A stretch of DNA of 64,000 nucleotides. It comes from Paraspadella gotoi. Its lineage: Eukaryota; Chaetognatha. Below the pieces are notes generated by a model. That model saw only the letters and a program-made list of their open reading frames with translations, had not been told where the DNA came from and searched no databases. How positions within the stretch are numbered: position 1 is the stretch's first letter; each line of letters opens with the position of its first letter. Made by a program: the position numbers and the translations under genes. Below, piece by piece: positions 46,580-56,601 of this stretch. The DNA lies in assembly GCA_051294375.1 (NCBI GenBank), contig CM119270.1, positions 4,410,152 to 4,474,151 of the forward strand, written 5' to 3'.

Positions 46580-47060
46580 GCCTCTTTCAACACAATGACG
46601 TTTCCGGTTTTATGAAGGAAGGCGTTCGCCTTTGAAAAATGGCCTCGGTACACGCGATTTCGTAAGATCGCCGCGACGCGAGTGCAGTACGCCAAAAGTG
46701 GCGCCGACGGCCAAAAAAATGGGCGGGAGGATAAAATATCGGCGCGTCGCGCCGGGCGGTTATAATCGCCGCCACCGAAGTGCGTCCCCGGTGGTGCGGC
46801 GTTGTTGTAAGTTCTCGTCACGCCCAAGGAGCAGGCGAGCCGAACGAGTTCGGCGTTCTTCGAAACCAGGCGTCGTCTAAGATGACGCCGTAGGCCTCCG
46901 AGCGGCGTCGCTCGCATCCGCGACAAAGACGCCGCCAAAAAGATGGACGCCTGATGACGACGATGACGACGAACGAGAAAGATGAAAATCGGACACTTCG
47001 GTCAGATGGTGCATCGACGGAAAGATGGGAGAACCGCCGTCCGATCCAGCGCTGGAGAAA
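46580..47060 (-). pseudogene. frameshifted counterpart of the two-helix membrane-protein exon
   Basis: The same exon as 48919-49383, but extra bases move the frame several times (for example CGTCATCAGGCGTCCATC versus CGTCATCGGCGTCATC), so no single frame spans it. If the duplication is an assembly artefact, these are sequencing errors rather than mutations and this is not a true pseudogene. Confidence 0.5.
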
Positions 47061-47921
47061 AAGTGTATGCGGGATTTGAAGTAATGATGGAAAGAAAGAA
47101 TGGTAACGAATCTTTAAATGATGTGAAGATAATTCAGTTATTCAAACGTAGTTATATTTTAATACTTTAAAAAAAAAGACTCCGTTTTAAGTTTAATTCA
47201 ACAGATAGATCAACAGAACGAACCACGTCGACCAGGCCGTCACAGGCGCTCCACCAGGCGTCCACCTGAATCCACAGTTCCGCGTTTCCAAGGCCCCTCC
47301 CACCGGAAAAGGTAAACATCCCTGATTTTGTCAAAACGTCAAAAACTCTCTTTCCGTCCTCATGTTTTAAATATATTTTGTTGTTGTTTTCATGTTGCTT
47401 TTTATGCTTTTTATCTTCCTGACAGGGAAAAAAGTTCTTGTCGAATTGCGGAATTTTAAAGAGCCGATTAAAATACTTCCTCCCCATTCTTACCCCGTGC
47501 CGTTCGCGAGTGACACCAAAAAAATATTTAAACTATACTTTAATATTAATTAAACATAATTCATCAGTATATACTTGACGTTTTTTTATGTATAAGTTTT
47601 ATTTCGTGTTTAATTCATTTAACTATTTCTTTTGTTTAATTTTTTTTATTTCTAACCCATAAGAATATTTGCAAAAAAAGACCATTTTAGCGCGTGTTTT
47701 TTGATTGATCACTAAGGAAATTCCTATTAATGGTTTAATCAAATGCGTAACTGAATATCGTAAAAGGTTGAGTAATTTTTGAGTTAATGATTTTTATTTT
47801 ATTTTATCTTCAAATTGTAAATTCTTAAGTTTTTTTATTACAATTCGTTCCCAATTTAAAAAACAAAAAAAAATGCTGTCCTGAGCTTGTTCTTTGACTT
47901 TTTTGAAAATAATTATTCTAT

Positions 47922-48248
47922 ATGTGGCATGGAGACGGTCTCCTCCAACAGGGAGGAATGGAATTTTTAGTAAGAAAAGAATTTCGAGATCGAGTGAAAA
48001 AAATGAACGAGAGTTTATTTTCCAGCTCGCATCATCGGAGAATTCGCGCGCGAATACCAATTTACAATGACTTTAAAATGAAAACCACTTTTGTTATTGA
48101 AATCAAGAATTCAAAAAGAGGAATTGCAATTTTATGCCCGAGCTATATTGGATTTAGCATTGTTTTTTTTAGCGCACGTCACAGAGAAAAATTCGGCTTC
48201 GATCTTCACTATATCCGTAAAGGAATTCCCAATATAATTCTTATTTAA
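47922..48248 (+). other. 108-codon open frame inside the TIR element (copy 1 only)
   Basis: Begins MWHGDGLLQQGGMEFL and includes RVKKMNESLFSSSHHRR. In copy 2 the same DNA is broken by indels. No family is recognised; possibly chance, possibly a remnant of a transposon gene. Confidence 0.2.
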
Positions 48249-48264
48249 TGGTGTAAGTGAATTT

Positions 48265-48289
48265 NNNNNNNNNNNNNNNNNNNNNNNNN
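48265..48289. other. 25-N gap between the two copies
   Basis: Fixed-size gap separating 45870-48264 from its near-copy. Confidence 0.95.
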
Positions 48290-50522
48290 TGTCCAAAGTC
48301 AGGGGCGATAAAGCCTTTTAATTTAATGAATGGATAATTTAAATTATGAGTGTACCAATTTTATTCAGAATATTTTCATCTTCGCAAATAAGATTTCCTG
48401 TGTCTGTTTTTTTAAAGTTAGCTATAAAAGTCATATTTTATCGACAATAGTGGACCTAGAAAAAACCTCGAAAAAAAACCCCAAAAAAGTCTGTGACTCA
48501 GCAATTCCTCGAGTCTGCGAGTCCTGCGAAGCTGCGAGTCTGGCGAGTACTGCGCAGCCTGCGAATCAAGGCTTCGACGGGATAAGAAGTCGTCCGGAGG
48601 TCAATCCCGTCTCAACGAGAAGGGAAATTTGGGTCCGAAGGTTTCGCGCCACATTATTCCGATCCATTTTACGACAACGACGACGACGACAACAACCGAC
48701 GAGATGACCGATGACGCCGAAAAAATATCACACTCGACCGTAATTCAGCGACAACAACCAAGAATAATAACATAACAACAACGACAACTGCATGCGGTGC
48801 TATGATGGAACGGGCAAGCAGCAGCAGCAGACCATAACGAAAAGCAGCGGAAGAAGCCCCCGGAGCCTCCCAACGTTCCTCCCTCAAAAAAAAACAAAAA
48901 AAAAAAACCCAGTAGCACCTCGTACTCGTCGAGTCTCGTCACGGCCTCTTTCGAACACAAGACTTCCGGTTTATGAAGGAGCGTCGCCTTGAAAAATGGC
49001 GGGACAGCGATTCGTAAGATCGCCGCGAGGATGCAGTACGCCAAAAGTGGCGCCGACGCCAAAAAAATGGCGGCGAGGATAATAATACGGCGTCGCGCCG
49101 GGCGGTTATAATCGCCGCCACCGAAGTGCGTCCCTCGGTGGGCGGCGTTGTTGTAAGTCTCGGTCACGCCCAAGCAGCGAGCGAACGACGTCTCGGCGTT
49201 CTTCGAACCAGCGTCGTCTAAGATGACGCCGTAGGCCTCCGAGCGGCGTCGCTCGATCCGGCGACAAAGACGCCGCCAAAAGATGACGCCGATGACGACG
49301 ATGACGACGACGAGAAAGATGAAAATCGGAACTTCGGTCAAGATGGTGCATCGACGGAAGATGGGAGACGCGTCCATCCAGCGCTGGAGAAAAAGTTATG
49401 TGGGATGTTGAAGTAATGATGGAAAGAAAGAATGTAACGAATCTTGTAAATGATGTGAAGATAATTCAGTTATTCAACGTAGTTATATTTTAATACTTAA
49501 AAAAAAAACTCCGTTTTAGTTTAATTCAACAGAATAGATAACGAACGAACACGTCACCAGGCGTCACCAGGCGTCACCAGGCGTCACCTGAATCCCAGTC
49601 CGGTTTCCAGGCGCCTCCACCGAAAAAGGTAAACATCCTGTTTTGTCAAAAACGTCAAAAACTCTTTCCGTCCTCATGTTTTAATATATTTTGTTGTTGT
49701 TTTCCATTTGCTTTTATGCTTTTTATCCCTTCCTGACAAGGGAAAAAGTTCCTTGTCGAAATTGGGAATTTTAAAGCCGATTAAAATACTTCCTCCCATT
49801 CTACCCCGTGTCCGTTCGCGAGTGACACCAAAAAAATATTTACTATACTTTAAATATTTAATAAACATAATTCATCAGTATACTTGACGTTTTTTTATGT
49901 ATAAGTTTTATTTCGTGTTTAATTCATTTACTATTCTTTGTTTAATTTTTTTATCTAACCCAGTAAAATTTGCAAAAAAAGACCATTTTAGGCGTGTTTT
50001 TGATTGATCATAAGAAATTCCTATTAATGGTTTAATCAATGGCGTAACTGAATTATCGTAAATGTTGAGTAATTTTTGAGTAATGATTTTTTATTTATTT
50101 TTTTAATTGTAAATCTTAAGTTTTCTTTATACAATTCGTCCAATTAGAAAAAAAAAATGCTGTCCTGAGCTTGTTCTTGACTGTTTTGAATAATTATTTT
50201 ATATGGTGGCATTGGAGACGGATCTCCTCCAACAGTGGAGGATGGAATTTTTAGTAAGAAAAGAATTCGAGATCGAGTGAAAAAAATGAACGCGAGTTTA
50301 TTTCAGTCACATCATCGGGAGAATTCGCGCGCGAATACAATTTACAATGACTTTTAAATGAACCACTTTGTTATGAAATCAAAGAATTCAAAAGAGGAAT
50401 GCAATTTTATGCCGGTAATATTATTTACATTTTTTTTGCAATTCAAGAGAAAATTCGGCTTCGATCTTCACTATATCGTAAGGATTCCCATATAATTCTT
50501 AATTTAATGGTGTAAGTGAATT
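48290..50522. repeat. 2.2-kb duplicated segment, copy 2 (probable false duplication)
   Basis: Starts TGTCCAAAGTCAGGGGC directly after the gap and ends GTGTAAGTGAATTT, the same words that end copy 1 at the gap. Confidence 0.85.
48919..49383 (-). CDS. candidate exon of a two-transmembrane-segment protein
   Basis: On the minus strand, CTTTTTCTCCAG|CGC forms a strong acceptor at 49384/49383. The frame then runs RW-MDASPIFRRCTILTEVP and stays open well past 150 codons. A hydrophobic helix (about residues 18-36 from the Met, IFIFLVVVIVVIGVIFW) is followed by a basic cluster (RRLCRRIERRR). After a polar loop (GVTETYNNAAHRGTHFGGG) comes a second helix (about 98-124, IIILAAIFLASAPLLAYC). A plausible donor is GAG|GTGCTA at 48919; beyond it the frame enters poly-T. 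Helix-loop-helix topology suggests a small multi-pass membrane protein or part of one. The family is not recognised. In the other copy the frame is broken. Confidence 0.45.
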
Positions 50523-50789
50523 TTAATAATTTTAAGTATCTAATGAATAATTAATTTATAATGATTTTCTTTTTTTAAAAGATTCAGTTTTTTACCAAAG
50601 ATGAAAATGGATGACCATTATAGAAAAGTTGTTTTACATAAGTAAATATCAAATTAATCTTATGAAATTAAAATATAATAAACGTCAAGTAGTTTGCTAC
50701 AGAATGAGGAAAAAAACATTTAAAAAAAATATTTATCCAATGAGAAATGGTACGCATTTTTTTGGTGCCACTGCGCAACGGACACGGGG
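49804..50789. mobile_element. TIR element (~986 bp) with TA target-site duplication
   Basis: The left end CCCCGTGTCCGTTCGCGAG (49804) and the right end read on the minus strand, CCCCGTGTCCGTTGCGCAG (50789), match for about 30 bp and continue TG.CACCAAAAAAAT. Both are bordered by TA (49802-49803 and 50790-50791), as expected of Tc1/mariner-type integration. No intact transposase is seen, so it would be a non-autonomous (MITE-like) copy. The left end also appears at 47493 in the duplicate. Confidence 0.6.
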
Positions 50790-50798
50790 TATCTCTCT

Positions 50799-50825
50799 CT
50801 CATTTTCTTTCTTTGTTTCTTTCCG

Positions 50826-50859
<34 letters not shown>

Positions 50860-50900
50860 TCTCACTCACCTCACTTCTCTTTCTTTGTTTCTTTCCGTCT
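50799..50900. repeat. CT-rich microsatellite
   Basis: (CT)n with TTTCTTTGTTTC pieces, abutting the TIR element. Confidence 0.9.
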
Positions 50901-51777
50901 TTCTTTTTCAATTATCATTCACGCCCGATTGCATAAAGAGAGGAGAGATTTTTTTTCTGAAATAATCGGACGTGAAACAAAAGGGACATTTTTGACGAAT
51001 TCCCGAGTAGGAAGATTTTTTTTTTTTGAATCAGAAAATCTTTAATTGAAAGGTGAATTTACTCCCACTAATACATCTTTCGGCGCGAAAAATAAAGGGC
51101 AAAAGTACGAAGGAAATACCGATCGTCATTTGGGAATTTTTCTGGACAGGCAGTCGTTCAAATTAAGCGAAATTGTTACATATGCGACTATGTCTAGTTA
51201 ACTAGTTAAAAAGAATGAAAGAAAGAAAGTAAATAGAAAGATAGAGAGAAAGAAAAAAAGAAAAAAAAGAAAGAAAGAAAGAAAGAAAGATATATAGAAG
51301 ATAAAAGTAAGCAAGTTTGAGCAATCAATGTAGGATCTGCCCACGATAATTAAGCGGTAAAAAAAAAAAAGAAAAAAAAATAAATAAATAATTTTTTTCA
51401 ACTTGACAAAGAGAATTATAGAGTCGGAAGCGGCTGATAAGCAGATCCGACTAAAAATATCCTTTTCTATATATAGGTCATTTAAAAATAATTGCGGAAA
51501 TTATTTTTGATTATCTTCACCGACGATGAGGCGATGCAAAAAATATTAAAAACGCAAAAAAAAATCGGAAAAATAAATTGTGATTGAATGAGCAAGTTCA
51601 ACCACTGGGCGTTGAGCGAGTTTGTCTATCGGTGCGCGGGAATCTTTAATCCAGATGATCAAAGTGAGGTTTGGGGGTGAGGGAAAGGGGGCGGGGGGGG
51701 GAGGAGGTGTGGCTGATGGGGCAACTTATCTTCGTCTTTCGATTTATGACTTAAAGAAAGTATTATGGCAACGGGAG
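50901..51777. other. AT-rich DNA with a GAAA tract and a family E fragment
   Basis: (GAAA)n at 51213-51290; the family E fragment at 51311-51360 has GGATCTGCCCACGATAATTA and AAGCGGTAA. A G-rich run lies near 51690. No gene is seen. Confidence 0.5.
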
Positions 51778-52020
51778 GATAGCCTGTGATACCCGGGGCG
51801 CGGGGTATCTCACCAACTGGCGTAGGGGCTGCGGACCCTCAGTGACCGCCTCCTGTCACTGGCATGTTTATACCGGCACCGTCACATTTAAGCCAGAACC
51901 GGGATACCCGGGGATTGAACCCGGGACGCACGGATGGAATGAGATGATTTAGCCTGCTCAGCCATTGAGACGAGGCTGAGGACGGACAGCAGTGAGGCAG
52001 CTTTAAGTCTTGCTGCCACA
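51778..52020 (-). mobile_element. tRNA-derived SINE family B, copy 1
   Basis: On the minus strand the A box TGGCTGAGCAGG (51953-51964) and B box GGTTCAATCCC (51911-51921) are about 31 bp apart, both close to consensus, inside a CCCGGGTTCAATCCCCGGG T-arm-like hairpin. The tail contains CCAGTGACAGGAGGCGGTCA and CCGCAGCCCC, shared with 22.2 and 22.95 kb. Confidence 0.75.
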
Positions 52021-52181
52021 GTATTATCTTTTGAGCCAAGATACTTTTTTCGTTACGAAAAGTAAGCACGAAATTATAGAAAGTACATTTAAAATGTTTA
52101 GTTACGTAATTTTGCGAGGTCATAATAGTTTGTTGGACTTACCTCTCCAGTCGAACGATGTTCGATGTTGGGGGGGAAAAA

Positions 52182-52400
52182 GAACAAGTTTGAGCAAACA
52201 ATATCGGATCTGCCTACGATAATAAAGCGGTAATAAGCTAATGCGATGATAAATCACGGTAATTTTTTCTGACTTTTAATTTGTGATCCTTACAGATCAC
52301 AACACGTAACATAAAAAATCATAACAGACTTCTTAATAAATCTATGAAAAAATCTATAAATCAAATGATCTATCAGTGGCCTCGCCAATACCAACTTGCA
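52182..52400 (+). repeat. dispersed repeat family E, copy 3
   Basis: AACAAGTTTGAGCAAACAAT, ATCTGCCTACG, TTTGTGATCCT and AGTGGCCTCGCCAATAC in the same order as at 17.03 kb. Confidence 0.65.
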
Positions 52401-52402
52401 TA

Positions 52403-52757
52403 ATTTGATAATTTTGCATAATTTGCTAATTTTTGCATAATTTTGTCAACCTGCATAATTTGGTCAACATGCATAATTTGATCAACTTGCATAATTTAAT
52501 CAACTTGTATTATTTGGTCAACTGACATAATTTTTTCAACTGGCGTTATTTGATCAACTTGCAAAATTTGGTTGACTGGCATAATTTTGTCAATTGACGT
52601 AATTTGGTCAACTGGCATAATTTGATCAACTGGCATAATTTGGTTAACCGTCATAATTTGGTCAACTGGCCTAATTTTATCAACTGGCATTATTTGGTCA
52701 ACTTGCAGAATTTGGTCACATGAATAATTTTGTCAACTGACATAATTTGGTCAACTT
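52403..52757. repeat. ~19-bp satellite (GGTCAACTNGCATAATTT)
   Basis: About 18 units with substitutions. The opposite strand reads as a periodic PVDQIM peptide with no other gene-like property. Confidence 0.9.
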
Positions 52758-52804
52758 GCAATCAATCAATCAATCAATCAATCAATTAATCAATCAATCA
52801 ATCA
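52758..52804. repeat. (AATC)n microsatellite
   Basis: About eleven AATC units. Confidence 0.95.
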
Positions 52805-53039
52805 ACACAAAATTTAAAATCAATTTATGTATTCAATTTTTATTAAATATAATAATTATTAGTAAATATAAGTAAAAATACTTCAAGTAAAAATGACTTA
52901 ATTTTTTTCCTTTTCAACTCATTTCCACTCGCATGATTCCAACGAAACATTATATCCAGCTCGATCACACACTTTCCTTCCCACACACAAAATTTCATTC
53001 CAATCCAACCACTCAATCACGAGTTATTGGAGTTTGCAA

Positions 53040-53092
53040 AGTTGGGACGGACGGACGGACAGACAGACAGACAGACAGACCGACAGACATCA
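53040..53092. repeat. (GACG)n/(GACA)n microsatellite
   Basis: GACGGACGGACGGACAGACAG-type tract, split into GACG and GACA units. Similar GGACAGAC tracts occur in both family D copies. Confidence 0.85.
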
Positions 53093-53199
53093 TATTTTTT
53101 GCATAATTTATCAAAATTCAATGTTCTGACATGAAATAAGCAAAGTAACAGAAAATTTAGAAAAAAGAATAAAAAAAACGAACGTCACAGAGAAAAACG

Positions 53200-53458
53200 G
53201 AAGAAGGGAGAGAGAGAGAGAGAGCGAGAGAGAGAGAGAGAGCGAGAAAATCCCAAGACAAATTGAGAGATATTACACCTTGAACCTGTTGGCGAGAGAA
53301 ACCGCGAAGGCAAGCGTCGTCGTCGTCGTCCTCGTCGTCGTCGTCGTCGTCCTCGTCGTCCTCGTCGTCGTCGTCCTCCTCGTCGTCGTCGTCGTCCTCG
53401 TCGTCCTCGTCGTCGTCGTCGTCCTCGTCGTCGTCCTCGTCGTCGTCCTTGTCGTACG
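53200..53458. repeat. GA tract and (GTC/CTC)n tract
   Basis: (GA)n at 53206-53245; GTCGTC and CTCGTC units at 53312-53458, reading as poly-Asp/Glu on the minus strand. Confidence 0.95.
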
Positions 53459-53748
53459 TTTTAGTCATTGTCGTCCCCTTAATTTAAATCTCGGATTTTA
53501 TTCAAATAGGTAATAGGTAATAGGTTAACAATCCTCCTTTCAAGTCACAATCGAAATGTTATAAATTCTTGCCACTGCCGAGTTATGTATATATTTCGAT
53601 CTCGTCACATGAGAATCAACGAATGATCAAAATGTATCGGCAACTTTCCAGAGAAATATAATTGCGATTATAATTAATTATAATTAACGAGGCGGAGGCA
53701 GTTTCGATCTGGATTCGACACATATCATCGGCATCTGATGAGACGGTA

Positions 53749-53769
53749 CCATCGTCGTCGTCATCGCCA

Positions 53770-53800
<31 letters not shown>
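53749..53800. repeat. (GTC)n tract
   Basis: GTC/ATC units bordered by a GACATCCGGG-containing stretch. Confidence 0.9.
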
Positions 53801-53874
53801 CTCAGCTGAAATCGAAATAAATGGGAATCGATTTCCGGGACGAAGAAATGAAACGACATCCGGGTTTTGTCGGC

Positions 53875-54245
53875 TTTTTCTTTCCGGTTGGCCCTTCGGT
53901 GGCCTTTCCTTTCCGGCAGGCCATTTATTGGCCGTTCTTTACCGGTCTTTTCCCGTTTTAGGTTAGCCATTTGTTGACCGTTCCTTTGCGGTCAGACATT
54001 TGATGGCCTTTCCTTTCCAGTTATCCATTTGTTGGCCTTTCCTTTTCCGGTTTCTCGACCTATTCTTCCTAGTTGGCCATTTGTTGGCCCTTCCTTTCGG
54101 GTCTCCCATTCCGCGGCCATTCTTTTCTAGACAGTCTCTCTTATTTTTGGTTCCGATTCCATCAGCGATGTGCCTTTCTTTACCAGCTGGCCATTTCTGG
54201 TCTTCCAATTTGCCTGTTCAGTCATTCTTCAGCCTATCGTCAACC
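53875..54245. repeat. degenerate ~31-bp satellite with GGCCATTTGTTGGCC
   Basis: The unit (TTTCCTTTCCGGTT + GGCCATTTGTTGGCC) recurs about eleven times with many substitutions. GGCCATTTGTTGGCC is nearly palindromic. Confidence 0.75.
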
Positions 54246-54431
54246 AATCGTCAGCCATTTCCCGATCTGTCTCCATTCTTCCGCCGATCTCAGTACCGCC
54301 CACCAGCTTTGCGTTAAACAACCGCAAGTGTTTTCGCGATTGATTTTGTCCCTCTGTCGGCCAAAGATTTTCTCTCGGCCAACGCCTTTTTTTTTCCTGG
54401 CGGCTTCTCACTTTCTGCAAATCATCAATTA

Positions 54432-54432
<1 letters not shown>

Positions 54433-54467
<35 letters not shown>

Positions 54468-54636
54468 GCGTGCTCTCGTGCTGCTCTCGGTATCTCTCGT
54501 TGTTCGTTCTTTGAGTTATGCGTCTTTGTGTTTCTTAGGTTTTGCCTGCCGGTCGTCTCAGTTAACTAGGAAGTCTTGGCCTACGATCCATTCATCCGTC
54601 ATATTGCAGACTCCTGGAAACTTCATCTTTCGTCTC

Positions 54637-54700
<64 letters not shown>
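54433..54700. repeat. two (CT)n microsatellites
   Basis: Pure CT at 54434-54464 and 54643-54700. Confidence 0.95.
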
Positions 54701-54703
<3 letters not shown>

Positions 54704-54789
54704 CTTCTTTCCTTATTCAAAAGTGTGTTTTTGTCAACTTGTCACTTTATAACGGAAAAAAACAACCCAAACTAAGTTAATATGAAAGA

Positions 54790-54812
54790 CACAGAGAGAG
54801 ATGAGAGAGGAG

Positions 54813-54860
<48 letters not shown>

Positions 54861-55081
54861 AGCGAGAACGACATAGCCAGGTTGTCGAAAGGTTGGACGA
54901 GATCCAATAACCTTAATGACTTTTTCTTCTCGCTCGAAGTCTCTTGCTTCCCAAAGTGGGTCATTCGATTGAAAGAAATAGCGAGAGAGAGAGAGAAGAG
55001 AGAGAGAGGGAGAGAGAGAGAGGAGAGAGAAGAGAGAGAGAGAGAGGAGAGGAGTCGCAGAGAGAGAGATGAGGCGGACGA

Positions 55082-55115
<34 letters not shown>
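54790..55115. repeat. (GA)n-rich block
   Basis: Two GA regions at 54790-54862 and 54980-55112 flank a short unique piece. Confidence 0.95.
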
Positions 55116-55117
<2 letters not shown>

Positions 55118-55607
55118 TTTGAAACCGGAAACGATGTTTTCTCAGCCGTAAAATCGAACTTAGTGTATAAGTTTATTCCCTCTTAAGTAACGCGAAATTA
55201 AATTGACTAAATTGAGTGAGAATCGACACCGGTAAAAGCTTTTTATTATATTGAATTATATTATTATATTAAATTAAATTGACTAAACTGAGTGAGAATC
55301 GAAACCGGTAAAAGCTTTTTTTTACAGAACAAACATCACAGTATCCCTATTTATCCCCGTTGATCAACCGCGTGAGAAAATTACAAAAAAGACGTTTGGG
55401 ACATTTCGATTTCATCGAAAGAATTGCGCCATTTTCTCTTTCATCTTCTCCTCTCTCCCTCCCACCTCTTTCCCCCTTAAGTTTCCCCACTTCCCTTCCC
55501 TTTTCCCTCTCCGGAAAATAGTCTTGCCCTTTGGACGGCGGAGAACAATCGGTCGCGAATATTTATGAGTTTCGCGAGACGAAAAAGACCTCGAAAACGC
55601 GGGTTTA

Positions 55608-55757
55608 ATGGCCGCTGGTTCCTCGGACACGCCCACCGCGGCTCGATTGCGACGACCAGCCCCGAGGTTGTTTGGGGAAGACGAGTTTTACGTCTCTCTC
55701 TGTCTGTTTAATCTGGCTATCTACCCTCTTTGTCTTTCTGTATTTGTTTTTTTTTAA
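55608..55757 (+). CDS. candidate first coding exon, unknown product
   Basis: An ATG (55608) in CpG-rich DNA opens MAAGSSDTPTAARLRRPAP, followed by RLFGEDEFY; the frame ends at TAA 55755-55757 in a T-rich run. The beginning is typical of a genuine N-terminus. If spliced after TAC (55691) it would join in frame to the exon at 56602, but that donor (GTCTCT) is weak. It may belong to the repeat-protein gene downstream. Confidence 0.3.
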   Translation: MAAGSSDTPTAARLRRPAPRLFGEDEFYVSLCLFNLAIYPLCLSVFVFF

Positions 55758-56372
55758 CAAAAAGATTTTGATCTTTCTCCAAGATTATCAGTCTCGTCTT
55801 TTAAGTACGTTCACGGATCTGTATTTGTGCGTTGTTGTCTTTTCTTTCATTCCCACAGTGACTTAGAACTGATAACTTAGGCCACGGTTTTTTCCTTGCA
55901 CAAAGTAATTGTGATACGAATTCCACGTTTGGTATGACCATTCCACAAAAATCGAAAAAAAACGAAACATAAAAAAATGTCCTTTAGGTTAGATTTTTGC
56001 GTTAATCGAAAGAATTTGAAGGGAAAAGAAGCTAAACAAAGAGAAAAAAAAAACTGTTGAAAAAATTGGAGTTCGACCCTCGGACATTCGCAAAGAAAAG
56101 GAGAGAAAGGAAGGATATTAAGCTTCTACTCTTCGTTAGTTTGTTAAGTGAATTAATAGAATATGCAGGTTTAAAAATAAAGTTGATTAAGAAGTAAACG
56201 GAAAGGTTTCGGGCACGCTTTAGCGATTTTGAATGGCGAATCACGATGATTAACGATATCATTATGAATAACTAACTGATAATTTACTATAAACTACAAA
56301 AATCGTATACGTTATGTATTGCGCGGCGAATGTCTCAAGGTTGACAACATTAGTTGATCAAAATGAACAAAA

Positions 56373-56487
56373 ATGAAAGAAGAAACAAACGATGGAACCG
56401 GAACCTTTGAAGTGGCATCGAAAGAAGAAGAAGAAAAAGATGAAATTAAAAAAGAAATAAAAAAAGACATGATAAGAAGAAATCATG
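56373..56487 (+). CDS. candidate Lys/Glu-rich exon
   Basis: ATG at 56373, 38 codons (MKEETNDGTGTFEVASKEEE and a KKEIKKD stretch) and a good donor, CATG|GTGAGA, at 56487/56488, followed by a long (GA)n run. The donor phase (1) would create a stop if joined directly to 56602, so either another exon intervenes or this is not an exon of that gene. Confidence 0.25.
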
Positions 56488-56497
56488 GTGAGAATTA

Positions 56498-56506
<9 letters not shown>

Positions 56507-56566
<60 letters not shown>
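56507..56566. repeat. (GA)n microsatellite
   Basis: About 28 pure GA units just upstream of the acceptor at 56601. Confidence 0.95.
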
Positions 56567-56568
<2 letters not shown>

Positions 56569-56601
56569 TCATCAACAAACGTTCACTTTTCATACTTTTA
56601 G

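Larger units (their letters stand above)
45870..48264. repeat. 2.4-kb duplicated segment, copy 1 (probable false duplication)
   Basis: Aligned with 48290-50522 along its whole length. Differences are mainly one-base indels, many in homopolymers. It ends exactly where a 25-N gap (48265-48289) begins. It contains a frame-broken counterpart of the membrane-protein exon and the left part of the TIR element (from 47493). Confidence 0.85.

Noticed and set aside
52496-52690. Periodic PVDQIM peptide
   Set aside because: By-product of the 19-bp satellite; units drift in and out of frame.
52403-52757. CRISPR-like array
   Set aside because: Units are directly adjacent without spacers, and the sequence is clearly eukaryotic.
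53157-53513. Poly-Asp/Glu or poly-Val frames
   Set aside because: Translations of the (GTC/CTC)n microsatellite.
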